A DNA stretch of 64,000 nt from Aquibium pacificus (GTDB lineage Bacteria; Pseudomonadota; Alphaproteobacteria; Rhizobiales; Rhizobiaceae), in the NCBI RefSeq assembly GCF_040839445.1, contig NZ_JBDPGJ010000008.1:1-64000 (forward strand), in the 5' to 3' direction. Position 1 is the first letter of the stretch, and every line of letters starts with the position of its first letter. Made by a program: the position numbers and the translations under genes. Shown piece after piece: positions 36,595-45,359 of this stretch. The notes beneath the pieces are model-generated. The model searched no databases and was not told where the DNA came from. It saw only the letters and a program-made list of their open reading frames with translations.

Positions 36595-37197
36595 TCAGAT
36601 TACGCCGACGGCCCATTCCACGACAGCCGAGGCCACCGTGCCGAACGCGGCATCCATGGCCGCGACGCGGGCATCATTTCCGGTTCCCGTCACGGGAACG
36701 GCGGCGTCGAAGCTGCGCGCGGCGCGCACGACGCCGTTGCGGTCATTGAGGATGCGCACGAAGAATTCGACATGGGCGCGCTCGCCCGGCTGGACACGCA
36801 CCTCGAAGGAGCGGATCTCGACCACGACCTGGTAATCGATCGCCAGGCCGTCGCCAGGCTTGCCCACACCGGCGAACTTCTCCGACTGCTGGAATGCTTC
36901 CGCGAGCCGGGCCTGCACGAGCTTGGGAAGCCGGTCGCCCCACTGCGCTCCGCTCAGGAACTGAATCGATGCCGGCGCGGGCTTGACGACGATGTCCTGC
37001 CCGTCCAGCGACTTGAGCGCGCTCGGCTCGGCGATGAGGATCTGCGTGCGGGGGTTGGCCGGCCCAGATACGGTGAGGTCGGGCGTCGTGAGCTCATAGG
37101 TGTCGAGCGGGGCCGGACCGCCGCCCGGCAATGCCGCGCACCCGGACGCAAGTGCCGTCACCCCAAACAGTACTCCAACAAACCGACTGCTCTTCAC
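36595..37197 (-). CDS. ABC-type transport auxiliary lipoprotein (PqiC/YmbA-like)
   Basis: A 200-residue lipoprotein. With the GTG at 37197 (ribosome site GGGGA, 7 bp spacing) it begins MKSSRFVGVLFG and has the lipobox LASGC; an ATG ten codons earlier (37227) is also possible. The body matches the ABC auxiliary lipoprotein family (LDTYELTTPDLTV, RTQILIAEPSALKSLDGQDIVVKP, WGDRLPKLVQARLAEAFQ). Such proteins link MCE protein assemblies to the outer membrane. Last gene of the mla-like operon. Confidence 0.85.
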   Translation of the reverse strand: MKSSRFVGVLFGVTALASGCAALPGGGPAPLDTYELTTPDLTVSGPANPRTQILIAEPSALKSLDGQDIVVKPAPASIQFLSGAQWGDRLPKLVQARLAEAFQQSEKFAGVGKPGDGLAIDYQVVVEIRSFEVRVQPGERAHVEFFVRILNDRNGVVRAARSFDAAVPVTGTGNDARVAAMDAAFGTVASAVVEWAVGVI

Positions 37198-37274
37198 TCT
37201 GATGTCCCCGACGTTTCGCGACGACATCCGCCGCGAACGCTTTCACTGTGTCTTGGCCGTGCGAACCTTCGATG

Positions 37275-39161
37275 TCAACGCCGCACCCGGCCGTCGTACT
37301 GCCGCACGGCCCCGTCGCCACCCGTGATGATGCGCTGCGGGTTGCGTTCGAATTCGGTGATCGTCTCTTCGATGCGGTTGATCGAGCGGCGGCTGTCTTG
37401 CACGAGCGCCTCGACGTCGCGCAAGCCCTGGCCGCTAAATCGTCCGAGCCCGTCCAGGATGGTTCCCAGCCTGGAGTTCAGGGTGTCGGCGACCTGCCGG
37501 AAGGACTTGAGCGTCTCGCCCGCATCGGCCATCAGCCCTTCCGCCTCGCCCGAACCGAGCAGTTGCTCGGCCTGCACGAGGACGCCTTCAACGCGCGTCG
37601 ACGCCTGGCGCAGGTTCTCCGCGACCACCTTCGCGTCGGTGACGATGGCGTCGATATCCTCGGAGCGGGCGGTGAAGCGGCCGGTGAATTCGGCAACGTC
37701 GTTTGCGGCGCGCTGGGCGTCGCCGGCTGCCGTCTCGAAGCTCGTCAGGGCGTTGTTCACCTTTGCGGCATCGACGCTTTCGAGCAGCGTGTCGACCTTG
37801 GCGAGAACGCCGTCGACGCGTGTGGACGCCTGGTTCAGGTTGTCGGCCATTCCGCGCGCGGCCGTGATGATCTGCTCGATGTCCTCGGAGCGTGCGTTGA
37901 ACTTCTGTGCCAGGGCGGCGATGTCCTGAGTGGCATTCCGGGCGTTGGTTGCGGCGCCCTCGATCGCCGTCATCGCATTGTCCACCTTGGCCGGGTCGAC
38001 GCCCGCCAGGATTTCGTCAACCCGCACGAGCGAGTTTGAGGCGTCCCTCGCCACCTGCTCGACAGAGCCCGCGGCGGCGTCGATGCTCGATTGCGCGGTG
38101 TCGAGCAGACCATCCACCTTGCCCAGTGTGCTCGATGCATCGTTCGACAGCCGGTCGAAGGACGTCACCGCCGTATCGACGCCGGTCTTGGCCGAGATGA
38201 GCACATCGTCGGCGCGCGCCAGGGTTCCCGTCGCGCTGGTCGACAGGCGCTCGATCGAGCTCGACGCGGACTGCACACCCGCCCGGACGTCGTCCAGGAT
38301 GCCGCTCGCCTTTTCCACCACCCCGCCCGCATTCTCCGCGAGCCCCCTCACCGACACCATGGTCTGATCGACGTTTTCCATGATGCCCTCGAGATCCGCC
38401 GATGCGGTCTGGAGCCGCTGGGTAAACGTCTCGAGGTTCGTGACGATCTCGCCCACCTTGTCGCGGTCGACCGAATTCAAGAGGTTCTCGGCCGCCGCAA
38501 GCGTGGAATCAAGCCGCCCCGAGACCTCGCCGATCGTTTCGGAAAGCTCTCCGAAATTGGCGAGGAATTTGTCGACGCCGTCGGCGTTGCGGCTCAGAGC
38601 CTGCGAGAACACCTCGATGTTCTGTGCCGTGCTGGTCATCGGGCCGCGCACGTCGGTGGTGAAGCCCTCCAGCGTGTTGAGCACGGAATCTGCGCGCTTG
38701 AAAATGTCCTGCGCGGTCTGGAGGAGGTTGGTGACCGCGGAAGGGTTGGCCTCGATCTCCGGGATCGTGTTCTCCGCTTCCGCGGTGACGAGCAGGTTCG
38801 GTTCGTCGGGATTGCCGCCCTTCAGTTCGATGCTCGCTTGCCCCGTCAGGCCCGCCAGGCCGATGTCGGCGCGCGTGGAGGCGGTGATCGGCGTCAGCCG
38901 GTCGACCTCGGTGTCGGCGATCGCGACGGTCGGGTTGTTGACGTCGATATAGACGCGGCGCACGTCGCCCACCTTGATGCCGTTGAACAGCACCGCGCTT
39001 CCGCGACCGAGGCCGGCGGCAGAACCCGGAATCCGCACGCGCAGCAACGTCGTGTCGCCGCCCGTGTTGATGCCGAAGCTCCAGTAGATCATCGCGAAGA
39101 GGCCAAAGACCAGCACCAGCGTGAAGATGCCGACCGAAACATAGTTGGCTTTGGTGTCCAT
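37275..39161 (-). CDS. MCE-family protein with long helical tail (MlaD/PqiB-like)
   Basis: A 628-residue protein. One N-terminal transmembrane helix (about 8-28) is followed by a single MCE domain (about 35-120: RVRIPGSAAGLGRGSAVLFNGI, VGDVRRVYIDV). The remaining roughly 500 residues are helical with low-complexity Ala/Asp/Val patterns, including a 75-residue repeat (two copies starting RSEDIEQIITAARG and RSEDIDAIVTDAKV plus a partial third). Plain MlaD is about 180 residues; this long form could make a hexameric tube across the periplasm. The ATG overlaps the stop of the ATPase gene. Confidence 0.88.
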   Translation of the reverse strand: MDTKANYVSVGIFTLVLVFGLFAMIYWSFGINTGGDTTLLRVRIPGSAAGLGRGSAVLFNGIKVGDVRRVYIDVNNPTVAIADTEVDRLTPITASTRADIGLAGLTGQASIELKGGNPDEPNLLVTAEAENTIPEIEANPSAVTNLLQTAQDIFKRADSVLNTLEGFTTDVRGPMTSTAQNIEVFSQALSRNADGVDKFLANFGELSETIGEVSGRLDSTLAAAENLLNSVDRDKVGEIVTNLETFTQRLQTASADLEGIMENVDQTMVSVRGLAENAGGVVEKASGILDDVRAGVQSASSSIERLSTSATGTLARADDVLISAKTGVDTAVTSFDRLSNDASSTLGKVDGLLDTAQSSIDAAAGSVEQVARDASNSLVRVDEILAGVDPAKVDNAMTAIEGAATNARNATQDIAALAQKFNARSEDIEQIITAARGMADNLNQASTRVDGVLAKVDTLLESVDAAKVNNALTSFETAAGDAQRAANDVAEFTGRFTARSEDIDAIVTDAKVVAENLRQASTRVEGVLVQAEQLLGSGEAEGLMADAGETLKSFRQVADTLNSRLGTILDGLGRFSGQGLRDVEALVQDSRRSINRIEETITEFERNPQRIITGGDGAVRQYDGRVRR

Positions 39162-39997
39162 CAGCTTGCCGCTCCGGCCGAGTGGTTCTTGCTACGGGCG
39201 GCCGGATCGATCTGCCGCGCCCTCTTGCCCCGGAAGTAGGATTTGACCCATGGGTCCTCGACCGTGAGCATATAGCTCACCGGCCCTTCGACAAGGACCC
39301 GCTTCTGGCCCAGAACCGCGACCCGGTCGCAGACGGAGAACAGGCTGTCAAGGTCGTGGGTCACCATATAGACGGTCAGGCCCATCGTGTCCCGCAGCTT
39401 GGCGACGAGTTCGTCGAAGTCCGCCGCGCCGATCGGATCGAGACCCGAGGTCGGCTCGTCGAGGAAGACGATGGCTGGATCCAGCGAAAGCGCCCGGGCA
39501 AGCGCCGCGCGCTTGATCATGCCGCCCGAGAGCTGCGAGGGGTATTTCGACGCCGCATTGGCCGGCAGCCCGACCAGTTCGATCTTCAGGCGTGCGAGTT
39601 CGTTCATCAGCGGCTTCGGCAGGTCGAGGTATTCGCGCATCGGAACCTGGATGTTTTCGAGGACGGTGAGGCCGGAAAACAGCGCTCCATGCTGGAAGAG
39701 CATGCCCATGCGCATGTCCAAGCTCATCCGCTCCTGGTCGCTGACGTTGTCGATGTCGACGCCGAAGAGCCTAATCGTGCCGTGCTGCTTCTTGTTCAGT
39801 CCGAGCACCGTGCGCAGCAGGACCGACTTGCCGGCACCCGATGCACCGACGAAGCCGAGGATCTCGCCGCGGTAGACGTCGAGATTCAACCCGTCGAGCA
39901 CCACCTGATCGCCGAAGGCAACCCTCACGTCTCGCACTGAAAGGACGACTTCTTGGTCCGTGCCCTCAGGCGCGCCGGTATCGATGCTGGTTGCCAT
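39161..39997 (-). CDS. mlaF: MCE-system ABC ATPase (MlaF-like)
   Basis: A 278-residue ABC ATPase: Walker A GASGAGKSV, Q-loop MLFQHGALFSGLTV, signature LSGGMIKRAALAR, Walker B AIVFLDEP. The LSGGM signature and FQHGALF are typical of MlaF. The frame is open far upstream inside the permease gene, but the ATG at 39997 gives the normal length. It lies 20 bp after the permease gene. Confidence 0.9.
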   Translation of the reverse strand: MATSIDTGAPEGTDQEVVLSVRDVRVAFGDQVVLDGLNLDVYRGEILGFVGASGAGKSVLLRTVLGLNKKQHGTIRLFGVDIDNVSDQERMSLDMRMGMLFQHGALFSGLTVLENIQVPMREYLDLPKPLMNELARLKIELVGLPANAASKYPSQLSGGMIKRAALARALSLDPAIVFLDEPTSGLDPIGAADFDELVAKLRDTMGLTVYMVTHDLDSLFSVCDRVAVLGQKRVLVEGPVSYMLTVEDPWVKSYFRGKRARQIDPAARSKNHSAGAAS

Positions 39998-40017
39998 TGC
40001 CGCCGCTGCCCAGGAAA

Positions 40018-41205
40018 CTAGAAATCGATCGCCGCGTAAAAGATTGCGAAGAACCCGTCCACGACGATGACGACGAAGATGGCCTTCACCACCGATGCGG
40101 TGACGTGACGTCCGAGCGATTCCGCGCTGCCGCCAACCTTCATACCCTCCACCGACGCGATGATGCCGATGATCAATGCCATGAATGGGGCTTTGATGAG
40201 GCCCGACAGAACGCTCGTGTAGTCGATCGCCGAACTCATGCGGTCGAAGAACGCCTCCGGGGTGATGCCGGAATAGACCCAGCCTACGCCCATCGCGCCG
40301 ATGATAGCCGCCACGTTCGACGCCACCGTGAGGCACGGCAGGATGATGACGAGCGCCACCAGCCTCGGAAAGACCAGGACGCCGATCGGGTTGAGGCCGA
40401 TCACCGTCAGCGCGTCGACTTCCTCGCGCATTTTCATCGAGCCGATTTCGGCAGTGATCGCGCTGCCGGTTCGGCCGGCGATCATGATCGCGGTCAGGAG
40501 CACGCCCATCTCGCGCAGTACGAGAATGCCGACCAGATCGACGACGAAGATTTCCGCGCCGAAATAGCGCAACTGGAACGCGCCTTGCTGCGCCACGATC
40601 GCCCCGACGATCGTCGACATCAACAGGATCACGGGGATGGCGCCGATGCCCATCCGATCGATCTGGGTCGCGATCGCTGCGACGTTCACGCCGTGGCCGC
40701 GCCCGCGCTTCATCTGGGAGCCGCGGACGGTTGCACCCAGGATGTGCATCGCCAGCAGGAATTCCTCGCCGCCCTGCGAGACGACCCGCCCGATCCCCTC
40801 CAGCATCGCCACCGGCCCGAATCGGCGCCGGCCCTCGTTCGGGGGAAGATCCTGCCTGACCGCGTCGTCGACGGCGGCGAGCAGGATCGTCTCCGTCGGC
40901 CCCGCCTCGCGGATTTCGACCTTGTGCCCCGCCTTCTCGTGCGCCACGGCGAGCCGCTTGATGACCCAAGCGCCGGCCGTATCCATCCGCGTGACGGAAG
41001 ACAGGTCGATGATGAGCGAGCCCGCGCCCGTCTCACGCTCCAGCTTGCGCAATTCGGGATCGACGCTTCCAACCGTGCGCGTCAGCCATGGCCCTCCGAG
41101 CGAAACGCTCAATCGCCCGCCTTCCGCCCGCCGCTCCACGGTGGCACGGCGGGGCGGCTCGGATATATCTTGCAGACTTTCGTCCGCCTGATGCTTGTCC
41201 AACAT
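40018..41205 (-). CDS. mlaE: MlaE-family permease with N-terminal STAS domain
   Basis: A 395-residue fusion. Residues about 20-120 form a STAS-like domain (GSLIIDLSSVTRMDTAGAWVIKRL) that in E. coli is the separate protein MlaB; the rest is the MlaE membrane domain (IVGAIVAQQGAFQLRYFGAEIFV, LREMGVLLTAIMIAGRTGSAITAEIGSM in parts, MALIIGIIA). The start at 41205 is set by family length; the ribosome site is poor. First gene of the MCE operon, divergent from the epimerase gene. The system moves phospholipid between membranes. Confidence 0.9.
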   Translation of the reverse strand: MLDKHQADESLQDISEPPRRATVERRAEGGRLSVSLGGPWLTRTVGSVDPELRKLERETGAGSLIIDLSSVTRMDTAGAWVIKRLAVAHEKAGHKVEIREAGPTETILLAAVDDAVRQDLPPNEGRRRFGPVAMLEGIGRVVSQGGEEFLLAMHILGATVRGSQMKRGRGHGVNVAAIATQIDRMGIGAIPVILLMSTIVGAIVAQQGAFQLRYFGAEIFVVDLVGILVLREMGVLLTAIMIAGRTGSAITAEIGSMKMREEVDALTVIGLNPIGVLVFPRLVALVIILPCLTVASNVAAIIGAMGVGWVYSGITPEAFFDRMSSAIDYTSVLSGLIKAPFMALIIGIIASVEGMKVGGSAESLGRHVTASVVKAIFVVIVVDGFFAIFYAAIDF

Positions 41206-41284
41206 GGGAAGGACTATTAACCGTTGGATGCGGCCGTGTCGATTTGTAGGATGCGGCCCGCCAGTTCCGGCATCGGAAATTCCC

Positions 41285-42268
41285 ATGGCCCATTCGCTCC
41301 ATCTCGAAACCGAACGGTTCCCCATCGCGGGAAGTTTCAGGATCTCGCGCGGTTCCAAGACCGAGGCGGAAGTGATCACCTGCACGATCCGCCAGGGCGA
41401 CCATGCCGGTCGCGGCGAGTGCGTTCCATACGGGCGCTACGGCGAGACGGTGGCGAACGTGCTCGACGCGGTGGAGGCGGTGCGCGGCGACATCGAACGC
41501 GGCCTGTCGCGCGAGGAACTCCTGTCGGCCATGCGGCCGGGCGCAGCCCGCAATGCCGTCGACTGCGCGCTGTGGGATCTCGAGGCGAAGAGCCTCGGGC
41601 ACAATACGCACATGCGCGTCTGCCGGGTGCTGCCGCGGCCGGTCGTCACCGCCTTCACGATCTCGCTCGGCGATCCGGAGGAAATGGCCGGTCAGGCACG
41701 CGCGGCGGCCGACCGTCCCGTCCTCAAGGTCAAGGTCGGAGCCACGAATGATTCCGCGCGCATCCATGCGGTTGCCAGTGCGGCTCCCAACAGCCGGATC
41801 ATCCTCGATGCGAACGAAGGATGGACCGAGGACAACATCCGCGAGAACCTGTTGACCGCCGCGCAGTTCCACGTGGCTCTTGTCGAGCAGCCGCTTCCGG
41901 CCGGTAGGGACGGGATTCTCCGGGATATCCCCCACCCGGTACCGATCTGCGCCGACGAGAGCGTGCATACCGCGGACAGCATTCCGGATCTTGCCGGGCT
42001 CTACGATTTCGTCAACATCAAGCTGGACAAGACCGGCGGCCTGACCGCCGCCATGCAACTGCGTGATAAGGCGCGCGAGGCCGGGTTCGGCATCATGGTA
42101 GGCTGCATGGTCGGCACATCTCTGTCGATGGCTCCCGCCGTCCTGCTGGCGCAGGACGCGGACTACGTCGACCTCGACGGCCCGCTGCTTCTGGCCCGCG
42201 ACCGCACGCCCGCCCTCTCCTATTCCGGCTCGCTGGTGTCACCGCCCTCGCCTGCGCTCTGGGGCTAG
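41285..42268 (+). CDS. L-Ala-D/L-Glu (dipeptide) epimerase, enolase superfamily
   Basis: A 327-residue enolase-superfamily enzyme of the dipeptide epimerase subgroup. Signs are LKVKVGA (first catalytic Lys), ILDANEGW (Asp ligand), VEQPLP (Glu ligand), ICADESVH (Asp/Glu ligands), NIKLDKTGGL (second Lys) and GCMVGTS. The ATG at 41285 (MAHSLHL) is chosen by homology of the capping domain. It would act on murein-derived Ala-Glu dipeptides. Its 3' end overlaps the convergent MFS gene by 30 bp. Confidence 0.88.
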   Translation: MAHSLHLETERFPIAGSFRISRGSKTEAEVITCTIRQGDHAGRGECVPYGRYGETVANVLDAVEAVRGDIERGLSREELLSAMRPGAARNAVDCALWDLEAKSLGHNTHMRVCRVLPRPVVTAFTISLGDPEEMAGQARAAADRPVLKVKVGATNDSARIHAVASAAPNSRIILDANEGWTEDNIRENLLTAAQFHVALVEQPLPAGRDGILRDIPHPVPICADESVHTADSIPDLAGLYDFVNIKLDKTGGLTAAMQLRDKAREAGFGIMVGCMVGTSLSMAPAVLLAQDADYVDLDGPLLLARDRTPALSYSGSLVSPPSPALWG

Positions 42269-43450
42269 CCGGTACGCTGCGAAGGACAGGACCAGCCCAA
42301 CGGCCGAAATCGCGGCCATCGCAAGGAAACCAAAGGCGCCCGCGTGGTCGTAGAGCGGTCCCGACGCCAGGGTGACCAGAGCCATGCCGCCGCTGTTGGC
42401 GGCGAAGGCGACGCCCTGCGCGGCGCCGGTACGCTCTTCGGGAATCGTCTCGGCGATCATCTTCTGGAGCCCCAGCATCGTCAGGCCGGTCGAGAACGCG
42501 TGCAGGCCCTGCACGAGACCGAATCCGGCAAGGCCCAGACCGAGCGGCCATACGAGCGGCATCGCCACCCATCTCAGAACGGCCGCGCCGGCGCAGACGG
42601 CGAGTATCGCGGGTACACTGAACCCCGAAAAGAGCCGGCGGAATCCAAACAGGAGAAACATCTCCGCGAGGACCATCAGCGCCCACAGAAAACCGACCGT
42701 GTCGGACGCGATCCCGAGCGATCTCCAGTAGATGGAGCCGAAAGCATAGAGGAAGCCGTGGCTGGCCACGATCGAGCCGCAGCCGAAGGCGATCGCGAGG
42801 AAGTAGGGCTCGGACAGCACGCGGCGCGCATCGGGAAGCTCGGCCGCGAGTTGCGAGGGCCGCCGCGGACGCCCCAGCCGCGGAGCGGCAAGCGCCGCGG
42901 CAAGCGTGCCCGCAAGGCCGGCGCTGAGCATCCAGGGAACCACGCCGGCATCGAAGCGCGCCAGAACCGCGCCGCCGACCAGATTGGCCGCCAGGAAGGA
43001 ACCCGTTCCCCAGATACGGAGACGCGAATAATCGACGCCGTAGCGGCGGACGCCCGAAAGCGCCAGCGAATCGGCCAGCGGCGAATGCGGGGACCACACC
43101 ACCGACAGGATCAGCGAAACCGCGAGCACGAATGCCGGTCCGGCCGGCAGGAAGTAGCCGAGCGAAGCCACCAGGGATGCGGCGGCGAGACCGATGAGAA
43201 CGTAGGCGCGTTCGGGCGCGCGGTCGGCGAGCGCAGTGATCGCGGGCGCGGCTATCAGGCGCACGAAAATCGGTGCCGACAGGATCAGACCGACCTGCCC
43301 GGCCGTGAAGCCGCGCTCCTCCAGCCAGAGCGGAAAATACGGCAGATGGATGCCCATCGGCACGAAGATCGCTGCGAAGAGCAGCGACATGCGCGCTTCG
43401 AATCGCGGCGGCTTGACCGATTGTTCGGGCGTCAGCGGAGGAAAGGACAT
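42239..43450 (-). CDS. MFS transporter, phenylpropionate permease-like
   Basis: A 403-residue major facilitator with about 12 hydrophobic segments. The N-terminal pattern (FVPMGIHLPYFPLWLEERGFTA...VGLILSAP) and the LADSLAL and RIWGTGSF motifs are those of the 3-phenylpropionate (HcaT)/MFS_1-like group. The substrate is unknown. It converges and overlaps with the epimerase gene and lies 140 bp downstream of the metallophosphoesterase gene on the same strand. Confidence 0.8.
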   Translation of the reverse strand: MSFPPLTPEQSVKPPRFEARMSLLFAAIFVPMGIHLPYFPLWLEERGFTAGQVGLILSAPIFVRLIAAPAITALADRAPERAYVLIGLAAASLVASLGYFLPAGPAFVLAVSLILSVVWSPHSPLADSLALSGVRRYGVDYSRLRIWGTGSFLAANLVGGAVLARFDAGVVPWMLSAGLAGTLAAALAAPRLGRPRRPSQLAAELPDARRVLSEPYFLAIAFGCGSIVASHGFLYAFGSIYWRSLGIASDTVGFLWALMVLAEMFLLFGFRRLFSGFSVPAILAVCAGAAVLRWVAMPLVWPLGLGLAGFGLVQGLHAFSTGLTMLGLQKMIAETIPEERTGAAQGVAFAANSGGMALVTLASGPLYDHAGAFGFLAMAAISAVGLVLSFAAYRLAPERRRGR

Positions 43451-43590
43451 GCGGGAGCGGTATTCCGGCCGTGTCCGGTGCGACGCGCCATGCGGTCCGG
43501 AACGGCCGTCTTTGATATCATCAAAGGGGGAAGCGGGAAATCTCCGCGCCGAGCCGGTCCCGCTCGTCCCGCCGGTTACAGCCGAGTCCG

Positions 43591-44409
43591 CTATGCCGCC
43601 ACTGCCTCCTCGCGGACCAGTGCGAGGACCGGTTCGGAGGCAGGCTCAGGCTCGGCATGGACGACCTTGGCCCAGGTCAGGATCTCAAACGTGCCGTCCA
43701 TGCGTTCGGCCACCGCGGTGCAACTTTCCACCCAGTCGCCGGTGTTGATGTATTCCACCCCCGCGATCGTCTCGATCGTCGCATGGTGAATGTGGCCGCA
43801 GATGATCCCGTCGACGCCGGACCGCCGCGCTTCCTCCGCGACGACGTTCTGGAACGACCCGATGAAGTTGACCGCGCGCTTCACCTTGACCTTCGCCCAC
43901 GAGGAGAACGACCAATAGGGCATGCCGAACATCCGCCGGAACAGCCCGATCGTGCGGTTGACCACGATTGCCGCGTCGTATGCCTTGTCGCCCAGATAGG
44001 CGAGCCAGCGCACGTTGTGGACGACGCTGTCGAACTGATCACCATGGATCACCAGGAAGCGCCGGCCGTCGGCTGTCTCGTGCACGACCCGGTCGGCAAC
44101 GACTATGCCGCCGAAATGAATGCCCTGGAAGCCGCGCAGGAACTCGTCGTGGTTGCCGGCGATATAGACGATCTCGGCGCCCTTGCGTGCCTTGCGGAGA
44201 AACTTCTGCACCACGTCGTTGTGCGCCTGCGGCCAGTGCCAGGAGCGCCGCAGCCGCCATCCGTCGACGATGTCGCCGACGAGGAAGATCTTCTCCGCCT
44301 CGTGGTAGCGCAGGAAGTCGATCAGGAACTCGGCCTTGGCAGGCTTCGAGCCCAGATGCACGTCCGAAATGAAGAGGGTGCGGAAATTGCGGATCGGCTC
44401 GCTTTTCAT
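43591..44409 (-). CDS. UDP-2,3-diacylglucosamine diphosphatase-like metallophosphoesterase
   Basis: A 272-residue calcineurin-like phosphoesterase. Metal-binding motifs DVHLG, GDIVDGW, GNHDEF, HGDQFD and GHIHHA are all present. It belongs to the COG2908 group related to LpxH, which makes lipid X in lipid A synthesis; many rhizobia use LpxI for that step instead, so the role is less certain. Start MKSEPIRNF at 44409; the frame opens ten codons earlier. Confidence 0.8.
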   Translation of the reverse strand: MKSEPIRNFRTLFISDVHLGSKPAKAEFLIDFLRYHEAEKIFLVGDIVDGWRLRRSWHWPQAHNDVVQKFLRKARKGAEIVYIAGNHDEFLRGFQGIHFGGIVVADRVVHETADGRRFLVIHGDQFDSVVHNVRWLAYLGDKAYDAAIVVNRTIGLFRRMFGMPYWSFSSWAKVKVKRAVNFIGSFQNVVAEEARRSGVDGIICGHIHHATIETIAGVEYINTGDWVESCTAVAERMDGTFEILTWAKVVHAEPEPASEPVLALVREEAVAA

Positions 44410-44533
44410 CGGATGGCCCCGGCCTTTCTCTTGGGCCAAGGCAAGACACGATTCATGTCACAGGCTTATGACGGTTGTGGATTCGCACGCCTCCCGCTAG
44501 ACCGTTTCGCGGAAACGGACGGGAGGCGCGGCG

Positions 44534-45313
44534 ATGGATCTCGGCATCAGGGGACGCAAGGCGATCGTGTGCGCGTCGAGCAAGGGGCTCGGACGCGCCT
44601 GCGCCATGGCGCTCGCCGAGGCAGGATGCGATGTCGTCGTCAACGGCCGCAACACCGAGGTGCTCGCGCGGACCGCGGCCGAAATCCGCGAGCGCTTCGG
44701 CGTCGGGGTCGAGGAGGTCGCGGCCGACGTCGCGACACCGGAGGGCCAGAAGGCACTGCTCACCGCCTGTCCCTCGCCCGACATCCTCGTCAACAACAAT
44801 GGCGGGCCACCGCTGAAGGACTTCCGCCAGCTCGACCGCGCGGCGATGCTGGACGGCGTGACACAGAACATGGTCACGCCGATCGAGCTCATCCAGGCGG
44901 TCATCGACGGCATGGCCGAGCGCGGCTTCGGCCGGATCGTCAACATCACCTCGCTCTCGGTCTATCAGCCGATCCCCGGTCTCGATCTCTCGTCCGGTGC
45001 ACGGGCCGGCCTGACGGCCTTCCTTGCCGGGGTGGCGCGCACGGTGGCCGACAAGAACGTCACCATCAACAACATCCTGCCGGGCAAATTCGACACCGAC
45101 CGCATCCGCAAGACCGTCGTCTTCGCGGCCGAGAAGGCCGGCATAAGCGAGGCCGAACAGACCGAACGCACGGCGAACGAGATTCCGGCGCGCCGGCTCG
45201 GCCGTCCGGAGGAATTCGGCCAAGCCTGCGCGTTCCTGTGTTCGCAGCATTCCGGCTTCATCACCGGGCAGAACCTCATCCTCGACGGCGGCCTGTTCAA
45301 CAGCGCATTCTAA
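44534..45313 (+). CDS. SDR-family protein with altered active site
   Basis: A 259-residue short-chain dehydrogenase/reductase fold. The cofactor loop is CASSKGLGRA (variant of TGxxxGxG), with NNNGGPP in place of NNAG, the Ser region NITSLSV, and the C-terminal FLCSQHSGFITGQNLILDGG. Where the catalytic Tyr-x3-Lys normally lies, the sequence reads LDLSSGARAGL, so neither residue is in the usual position. GGGAGG precedes the ATG. Followed 46 bp later by an FAH-family hydrolase, likely one operon. Confidence 0.85.
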   Translation: MDLGIRGRKAIVCASSKGLGRACAMALAEAGCDVVVNGRNTEVLARTAAEIRERFGVGVEEVAADVATPEGQKALLTACPSPDILVNNNGGPPLKDFRQLDRAAMLDGVTQNMVTPIELIQAVIDGMAERGFGRIVNITSLSVYQPIPGLDLSSGARAGLTAFLAGVARTVADKNVTINNILPGKFDTDRIRKTVVFAAEKAGISEAEQTERTANEIPARRLGRPEEFGQACAFLCSQHSGFITGQNLILDGGLFNSAF

Positions 45314-45359
45314 GCCATCGATCCGCTTCATCCGTCGCATTCATCGGGAGGGACAGAAT

